NCBI GenBank assembly: GCA_002310215.1
Contig: DBYR01000021.1
Coordinates: 118,682-182,681, forward strand
Length of the DNA: 64,000 nucleotides
DNA from: Bacteroidales bacterium UBA1181
GTDB taxonomy: Bacteria > Bacteroidota > Bacteroidia > Bacteroidales > Paludibacteraceae
Reading direction: 5' to 3'
Both the position numbers and the translations under genes were made by a program. Positions 58,916 through 64,000 of this stretch are shown piece by piece. The notes under the pieces were generated by a model. The model worked only from the letters and a program-made list of their open reading frames with translations, did no database searches and was not told where the DNA came from. How positions within the stretch are numbered: the first letter of the stretch is position 1; each line of letters begins with the position of its first letter.

Positions 58916-61900
58916 ATGAAAAACACAGTGAAATGTATCATAACACTATTCATGCTCGTAACACTCCAAGGGATGATTCATGCCACGGAGACGAAGGAAT
59001 ACGCCCGTTTCGAACATTTCACCACCAAGGACGGATTAGCCTCCAATCGAGTGTTCAACCTCACGCAAGACTCCACCGGGTTCGTGTGGATCGCCACCGA
59101 CTTCGGACTGGAGCAATTTGACGGAATCAACTTCAAACACCACCAGAAGAAAGACTACCCCAACCTGCACCGCAACGACATCATGTACGTCGGCCACCTC
59201 GGCCATGACCGAATCGTGGTAGGCGGATTCAGCGGCGTGTTCCAAGAGTACGATAGGGGGAAGGACGATTTCATCGACAGGATGCCCGCCGAATTGGATA
59301 GCATCGGCTACACGCAAATCAGAGCCGTCTACATCTCCGAAGAGGGCGAGCAATACCTCCAGACCAACGGAGGTGTGTACCACTACGACAAGACGTCAGG
59401 CTCATTCAACTCCAAGTTCCCCGCCTTCGACGCACTGAAAATAGATTTCGTCAACACCATGTATGTGGACAAAAGGAAACGCTTTTGGATCGGCGCCATC
59501 AATAAACTCTACGTCATCGACGAGCAAGGGAACAAAGTCCACCTCTTCGACATGGAACACGACGGCTGCGGATATGTCTCCAATATCATCCCTTTAGGCA
59601 ATGGGAAAGTGGCCATCACCTTCCTCAGCAACGAGATATGGCTCGTGGACACCTCCTCCGAGGAAGTCGGCGACCTGCAAAAAATACCTCTGCCATTCCA
59701 TAGCGTCATGAAGATGATCCAAACGGACGATGGACGTTATTGGTTCGCCACGGACGGTGACGGACTATGGTTCACCGACGACGCCATATCCCCCAACGCC
59801 CGCTTCAAGAACCTCGTGCCCTACGGGGAAGCGCAGAACGAAATCAAAAAGATATATGGATTAGCCAAAGGAAACAGCGGAGAGATATGGTTAGGAACAC
59901 AAAACTCAGGCATCTGGTCCTACAGCAAGAGAGGGGAAGAGAGCGTCACATTCTCGGGCGACATAGGCTTCCCGACAGGAGTATGCTCCTCCTTCCAGGA
60001 AGGCAAGGACGGCACCATCTACGTGGGAACGGACGGTGACGGCATCTACAGCATTTCCGGAGACATGCAGGAGATCAAGCACCACAGCCTGCCCAACAAC
60101 AACGTCACGGGCATATATAGCGACGGAGACCATGTCATCACTTCGACCTGGGGGGCGGGATTGCTGGACTTCAACCCACATAACGGGGATGTCCATTCCA
60201 TCGATTTCAAAGGAATCACCAACCCTGTACGGATGTTCTTTAGCGTCGGGAAAACCAAGGACGGGAAGCTATGGGCCTGCTCCGCCAACGACGACCTGTA
60301 CCTGAAAGACCAGACATGGAGCAAAATATGCCTGCACGACGACTCGTTCCCCGACATCGTCAGCAAATGGATCGCCAAGGTGATACCCGGCAAGGACTCC
60401 ACCCTATGGGTGCTCTCCACCAACATGCTGTGGCAAGTCGAAGGGAAAAACACCCGAGCCATCCACCCCGAACTCTTCATGAGCAAATCGCACGACCCGC
60501 TCGTCATCTTCGACGCCACCTGCGACCCGGAGGGTAACCTCTACGCCACCAGCAACCACGGCATATACCGATACGACAAAAACGGCAAGGAGGTCCAACT
60601 GCTGGATTTCCTCCCTAACTACTTCTATCGCATCATCACCCAAGACCTTTCCGGCAAGTTCTGGGCGGCTTCGTTCGACGGAATCATCTCCTTCGACTGC
60701 GACAAGAAAGAATACCACCACCTGCAAGGCGACTACAACGACATCGCCCAATCCTTCTTCTACATCAAGGCAGGATTCAGAGACTCACGAGGAAGGATCT
60801 ACTTCGGCACCAACGGCGGTTTCTACACCTTCGACCCTAACCACATCGTGCCAGACACCGCCATCAGGCACATGGCCTTCTCCGAGCTCTATATCTCCCG
60901 AAAGAAGATCACACCCGGCACATCCGTCTTGACGCAAGGCAACATGGCCAACACACGCGAACTCGTCCTCGAACACGGCATGACCGACATCTCCATCACC
61001 GTGGACGTCATCGACCACGCCAAATCCAACAAGGTGAAACTCCGCTACCGGCTAATAGGCATGCAGGACGATTGGATCGAACTGGATAACACAAGGCACA
61101 TCAACTTCAACCATATCCCTACAGGCGATTACATACTGGAGGTGGAAGCCTTCCGCCCTCATATAGATTGCGAGGGGAAAAGGATATCCATGAAGATACA
61201 GGTGCTCCCGCCATGGTGGTCCACCTGGTGGTTCCGCCTGCTCATGACCCTCCTCTTCTTCTCTGCTATCCTCCTCATATTCAGGAGAAGGATGCGCAAG
61301 TTAGAGGAAGAGCAAATCGTGCTCCAGAAAAAAGTGGACGAGCGAACCACCGAACTCAAACAAGCATTGCAGGACAAAGACCGACTGATCTCCGTCATCG
61401 CCCATGACCTGAAGAACCCTATGTTCGCCATCGTGGGTGCCCTCGAAACCTGGATAGGGAAAGAGAAGCAGATGAACGACGCGGACAAACGTAGCCTCAT
61501 CGGAGACACCTACCAATCCTCGCTGACGCTACAACGCGAGATGCTGAAGCTCCTGGATTGGGCGAAGTCCAAACGAGACGAGATACTCTGCCATCCGAGC
61601 GACATCGACCTCAGGTTCGTCACCAACAATGTCGTGTTGCTCCTCAAGGGCATGATGGAGGACAAGAAGATCACCCTGGAGCAACACTTCAGCCTGAGCC
61701 ACTACACCTTCGCCGACTCAAGGATGATGGGCACCGCCATCCGCAACGTGCTGAGCAATGCCATCAAGTTCACCCCAAGGGGAGGCACCATCCGCATCAA
61801 CGGTTGGCAGGAGGGGGAGAAGACGTTCATCGAGATATCCGACTCAGGCGTAGGCATGAGCGAAGAGCAACTCAGCCAACTACTCAACGGCGGCAATGCG

Positions 61901-62893
61901 ACAACACCAGGCACCGAAAACGAGAAGGGCACCGGACTCGGTTTCCGCATCTGCCAAGACTACGTGTCGCGTAACAACGGAAGCCTCTCCGTAAAGAGCA
62001 AACAAGGGGAAGGCACCTCGATCCTCATCACCCTACCATCCTCCGGCAAGGAGCTGGAGGTCACTGACCTTCCTGCGGAGAAGACTCCGGAGATGTCCAT
62101 CGACAGGACCATCCTCGAAGGCAACACCCTATTGGTTGTGGACGATGACCCGCTCATCTGCAACAACATCAAGAACATGATGGGCGAATACCTGCAAACC
62201 ATCGTGGCCAAGGACGGCAAAGAAGCCTTGGAGATAGCGGAGGAGCAACAGCCAGACGTCATCCTCAGCGACGTGGAGATGCCTAACATGAACGGTATCG
62301 AGATGAGCCAGGCATTGGGACAACACCCAAAGACGAAGCACATCCCTATCCTATTCATCTCGGCCAAAAACGAAGAGAGCGACCGTCTCCTTGGCCTCCT
62401 CAGCGGAGCCATCGACTACATCGCCAAACCATTCAGCCAATCCGAACTGCTCCTCAAGTTAACCAATATATTGGATATCAGGCAGAAACACCAAAAGAAG
62501 ATACTAAGCGACTACCTTTGCAAGGAGAGCGGGAAAGAGACGGAAGGAGGAGAGACAACGTCGGAAGGCATCAACCCATTCCTGAAAACATTCTTAGAGG
62601 TCATCAAGGAGAAATACACCGACAGCCAGACAGCCGTGGAAGACCTCGCCAAGGGCATGGCCGTCAGCCAGCCGACCCTCAACAGGAAGATACGCTCCAT
62701 GACAGGAAAGACGCCATTAGAGGTGCTCACCGAATACAGGCTGAACACTGCGCTGAAAATGCTGCAGGACATCCACTCGGACGCTAACGTGTCTGACGTG
62801 GCCTATGAGGTGGGATTCAACGACCCATCCTACTTCACGAAGAAATTCCGTGATTTCTTCGGATACCTGCCATCCAAGGCGAACCAAAAATAA
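58916..62893 (+). CDS. Hybrid two-component system regulator (HTCS)
   Basis: A 1325-residue one-protein signalling system. A signal peptide (residues 1-22) leads into periplasmic two-component-regulator propeller repeats (about 28-680; e.g. FTTKDGLASNRVF, GFVWIATDFGLEQFDG). A Y_Y_Y domain (about 690-760) and a transmembrane helix near 766-790 follow. The kinase has VIAHDLKNP (His near 829), a HATPase with SNAIKFTPRGG, SDSGVGM and GTGLGF, and a receiver with LVVDDDPL and Asp in ILSDVEMPNMNG near 1117. An AraC-type helix-turn-helix (about 1225-1325) ends it. HTCSs sense released oligosaccharides and activate adjacent carbohydrate genes; here the signal is probably an arabinoxylan fragment. I start at 58916, right before the signal peptide. 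Confidence 0.94.
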   Translation: MKNTVKCIITLFMLVTLQGMIHATETKEYARFEHFTTKDGLASNRVFNLTQDSTGFVWIATDFGLEQFDGINFKHHQKKDYPNLHRNDIMYVGHLGHDRIVVGGFSGVFQEYDRGKDDFIDRMPAELDSIGYTQIRAVYISEEGEQYLQTNGGVYHYDKTSGSFNSKFPAFDALKIDFVNTMYVDKRKRFWIGAINKLYVIDEQGNKVHLFDMEHDGCGYVSNIIPLGNGKVAITFLSNEIWLVDTSSEEVGDLQKIPLPFHSVMKMIQTDDGRYWFATDGDGLWFTDDAISPNARFKNLVPYGEAQNEIKKIYGLAKGNSGEIWLGTQNSGIWSYSKRGEESVTFSGDIGFPTGVCSSFQEGKDGTIYVGTDGDGIYSISGDMQEIKHHSLPNNNVTGIYSDGDHVITSTWGAGLLDFNPHNGDVHSIDFKGITNPVRMFFSVGKTKDGKLWACSANDDLYLKDQTWSKICLHDDSFPDIVSKWIAKVIPGKDSTLWVLSTNMLWQVEGKNTRAIHPELFMSKSHDPLVIFDATCDPEGNLYATSNHGIYRYDKNGKEVQLLDFLPNYFYRIITQDLSGKFWAASFDGIISFDCDKKEYHHLQGDYNDIAQSFFYIKAGFRDSRGRIYFGTNGGFYTFDPNHIVPDTAIRHMAFSELYISRKKITPGTSVLTQGNMANTRELVLEHGMTDISITVDVIDHAKSNKVKLRYRLIGMQDDWIELDNTRHINFNHIPTGDYILEVEAFRPHIDCEGKRISMKIQVLPPWWSTWWFRLLMTLLFFSAILLIFRRRMRKLEEEQIVLQKKVDERTTELKQALQDKDRLISVIAHDLKNPMFAIVGALETWIGKEKQMNDADKRSLIGDTYQSSLTLQREMLKLLDWAKSKRDEILCHPSDIDLRFVTNNVVLLLKGMMEDKKITLEQHFSLSHYTFADSRMMGTAIRNVLSNAIKFTPRGGTIRINGWQEGEKTFIEISDSGVGMSEEQLSQLLNGGNATTPGTENEKGTGLGFRICQDYVSRNNGSLSVKSKQGEGTSILITLPSSGKELEVTDLPAEKTPEMSIDRTILEGNTLLVVDDDPLICNNIKNMMGEYLQTIVAKDGKEALEIAEEQQPDVILSDVEMPNMNGIEMSQALGQHPKTKHIPILFISAKNEESDRLLGLLSGAIDYIAKPFSQSELLLKLTNILDIRQKHQKKILSDYLCKESGKETEGGETTSEGINPFLKTFLEVIKEKYTDSQTAVEDLAKGMAVSQPTLNRKIRSMTGKTPLEVLTEYRLNTALKMLQDIHSDANVSDVAYEVGFNDPSYFTKKFRDFFGYLPSKANQK

Positions 62894-63044
62894 TCCTATC
62901 CACCAAAAACACATCCAAAAAATTTGGAGAATCAGAAATTTTTCCCTATATTCATGGGAAAACGCAACGATTCCGCCCAGGGCAATCTGTTCTCCCTCGC
63001 GGAACGGGAAACAGAGCAGAACCACCTTTCTAATAACCAATACC

Positions 63045-63812
63045 ATGAAAAAGCATATATTACTACTCAGCATACCCCTCATCCTTCTCCAGTGGGCTTG
63101 CAGCTCCTGCAAGGAAGAAAAAGACATCTGGGAGGACTTCCCTGAACACCAGGAGAAGACGGAGGAGAACACGAAGGAAAAGGAAGAAACCCCGGAAGCG
63201 CAGGACGAAAAGAAGCCCGAAGTGAAAGTGACCAGCCTTTTCACCGAAGAGGAGATAAAACGTGCCAACACCGCCGCCGAAGCTGATTACATGACCCAAG
63301 AGGAGAAAGAGATGCTCAAGATGTGCAACCTCGCCAGAATAGACGGGAAACGATTCGCCCAAGAATACCTCCAACCTTACTTCAAGGGAAAGACCAGCGA
63401 ATACATCGAGTCGCTCTATAGGGACTTGGAAGGGATCAAAAACAAATCGCTTCTACACCCGGCAAAGGAACTTTACGAAACCGCATCGAACCATGCGGAA
63501 GACATGGGCACCAACCATTTCTTCAGCCACAACTCATCCAACGGAGCGACATCCTCGGATAGGCTGAGGGGAATTATCCCTAACGCTATCGCAACAGCGG
63601 AAAACATAGCGGCGAAATCATCGGCCACCAATGCGGCGTTAGAGTTTTTAGTTCAATTGTTGGTTGATGAAAACCTGGAAAATCTCGGACACAGGAAAGC
63701 CATCCTCGGCTTACAGTCGAAAGAATACAACCGCATAGGCATCGCGATCAGGAAATACGATGGGTGGAAATACAAGTACTTCTGCGTGCAGGATTTCGCT
63801 CACGTGAGATGA
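63045..63812 (+). CDS. CAP-domain (SCP-like) lipoprotein
   Basis: A 255-residue lipoprotein; the lipobox LLQWACSS puts the lipid cysteine near residue 19. A highly acidic/lysine linker (about 25-60, KEKEETPEAQDEKK) precedes a CAP/SCP domain (about 90-255). Domain landmarks are LKMCNLARIDGKRFAQEYL, ASNHAEDMGTNHFFSHNSS (the metal-binding-type histidines), TAENIAAKSS and GHRKAILG. Bacterial CAP proteins are secreted and their functions are mostly unknown. I start at 63045; the frame is open upstream but overlaps the HTCS gene. It follows the HTCS by 151 bases and may be unrelated to it. Confidence 0.87.
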   Translation: MKKHILLLSIPLILLQWACSSCKEEKDIWEDFPEHQEKTEENTKEKEETPEAQDEKKPEVKVTSLFTEEEIKRANTAAEADYMTQEEKEMLKMCNLARIDGKRFAQEYLQPYFKGKTSEYIESLYRDLEGIKNKSLLHPAKELYETASNHAEDMGTNHFFSHNSSNGATSSDRLRGIIPNAIATAENIAAKSSATNAALEFLVQLLVDENLENLGHRKAILGLQSKEYNRIGIAIRKYDGWKYKYFCVQDFAHVR

Positions 63813-63948
63813 ATAACACCATCACAGACCTAATATCAAGTTTCAAACATAGAACGGATTAAACATAAATACGCACAGAAAATAATGCTTTTTATATAAA
63901 AAACGACATTTATTTTAAGCCATATATATGAATTGTGTATCATTTTCC

Positions 63949-63956
63949 TATATTTG
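63949..63956 (+). promoter_or_regulatory. -7 box pointing out of the window
   Basis: TATATTTG is a perfect TAnnTTTG box in the gene-free end 63813-64000. It probably serves a gene beginning after base 64000. I see nothing else in this stretch. Confidence 0.5.
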
Positions 63957-64000
63957 CAGTATCTTTTTTAAAAAAAGTATCATAGAGTCTGAATATTAAG

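Noticed and set aside
62805..63044. Upstream extension of the CAP lipoprotein frame
   Set aside because: It overlaps the 3' end of the HTCS gene and would place 80 residues before a clear lipoprotein signal.

Overview
This 64 kb window is chromosomal DNA from a Bacteroidales-type member of the Bacteroidota. The evidence is threefold. Intergenic regions repeatedly carry the Bacteroidetes sigma-factor -7 box TAnnTTTG. The housekeeping genes sit in pairs familiar from this phylum (rbfA with an FtsX-type permease, folP with cdaA, ruvA with sprA). Several parts of the type IX secretion system (T9SS) are present, together with cargo proteins ending in T9SS C-terminal sorting domains. The combination of T9SS and arabinoxylan-active enzymes suggests a plant-fibre degrader of a gut, rumen or anaerobic digester; that ecological reading is inference.

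Layout. 1-91 is the tail of a T9SS cargo gene, followed by a terminator and a repeat-rich spacer. 525-3613 (minus) is rbfA, a LolC/E-like permease and trkH, divergent from dprA (3724-4836). 4898-7526 (minus) is a lipoprotein, a nucleoside kinase and a TonB-domain protein. 7691-9325 is nadB. 9284-13088 (minus) is murF, a small membrane protein, an LtaS-like phosphatase/transferase and a zinc-ribbon protein. 13155-14720 (minus) is a GldJ/GldK-type lipoprotein. 14954-17179 is folP-cdaA-lolD. 17330-19832 holds a YebC-family gene, a small lipoprotein, a tandem repeat and ruvA; then comes the giant sprA (19864-27387, TTG start). 27525-33296 (minus) holds a DUF4349 lipoprotein, a gamma-carbonic-anhydrase-like protein, a thioredoxin-family protein, aminopeptidase P and an RluA-family pseudouridine synthase. 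33485-38151 is a glycogen/alpha-glucan operon (debranching enzyme, glycosyltransferase, GH57). Then come tRNA-Pro(CGG), a zinc-ribbon/FHA protein, porW/sprE and porX, a BadF-type kinase, a PepSY-like lipoprotein with a SUMF1-family partner, purE and folK.

The most interesting part is 48288-62893. Four or five secreted enzymes lie in series: GH43-CBM6, two duplicated CE1-type esterases with CBM6, CBM6-GH43, and a glycine-rich alpha/beta esterase. Each has a signal peptide and a T9SS sorting domain. They are followed by a one-protein hybrid two-component regulator (HTCS). There is no susC/susD pair. The arrangement reads as an arabinoxylan utilisation locus built on T9SS export instead of the usual SusCD uptake machine. 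The window therefore contains pieces of the export machine (sprA, porW, a GldJ/K lipoprotein), its signalling regulator (porX), its cargo, and a likely cargo-specific regulator.

Limits: all calls come from reading sequence and translations. No database search, alignment program or folding program was run. Residue positions are approximate unless a specific residue number is given.
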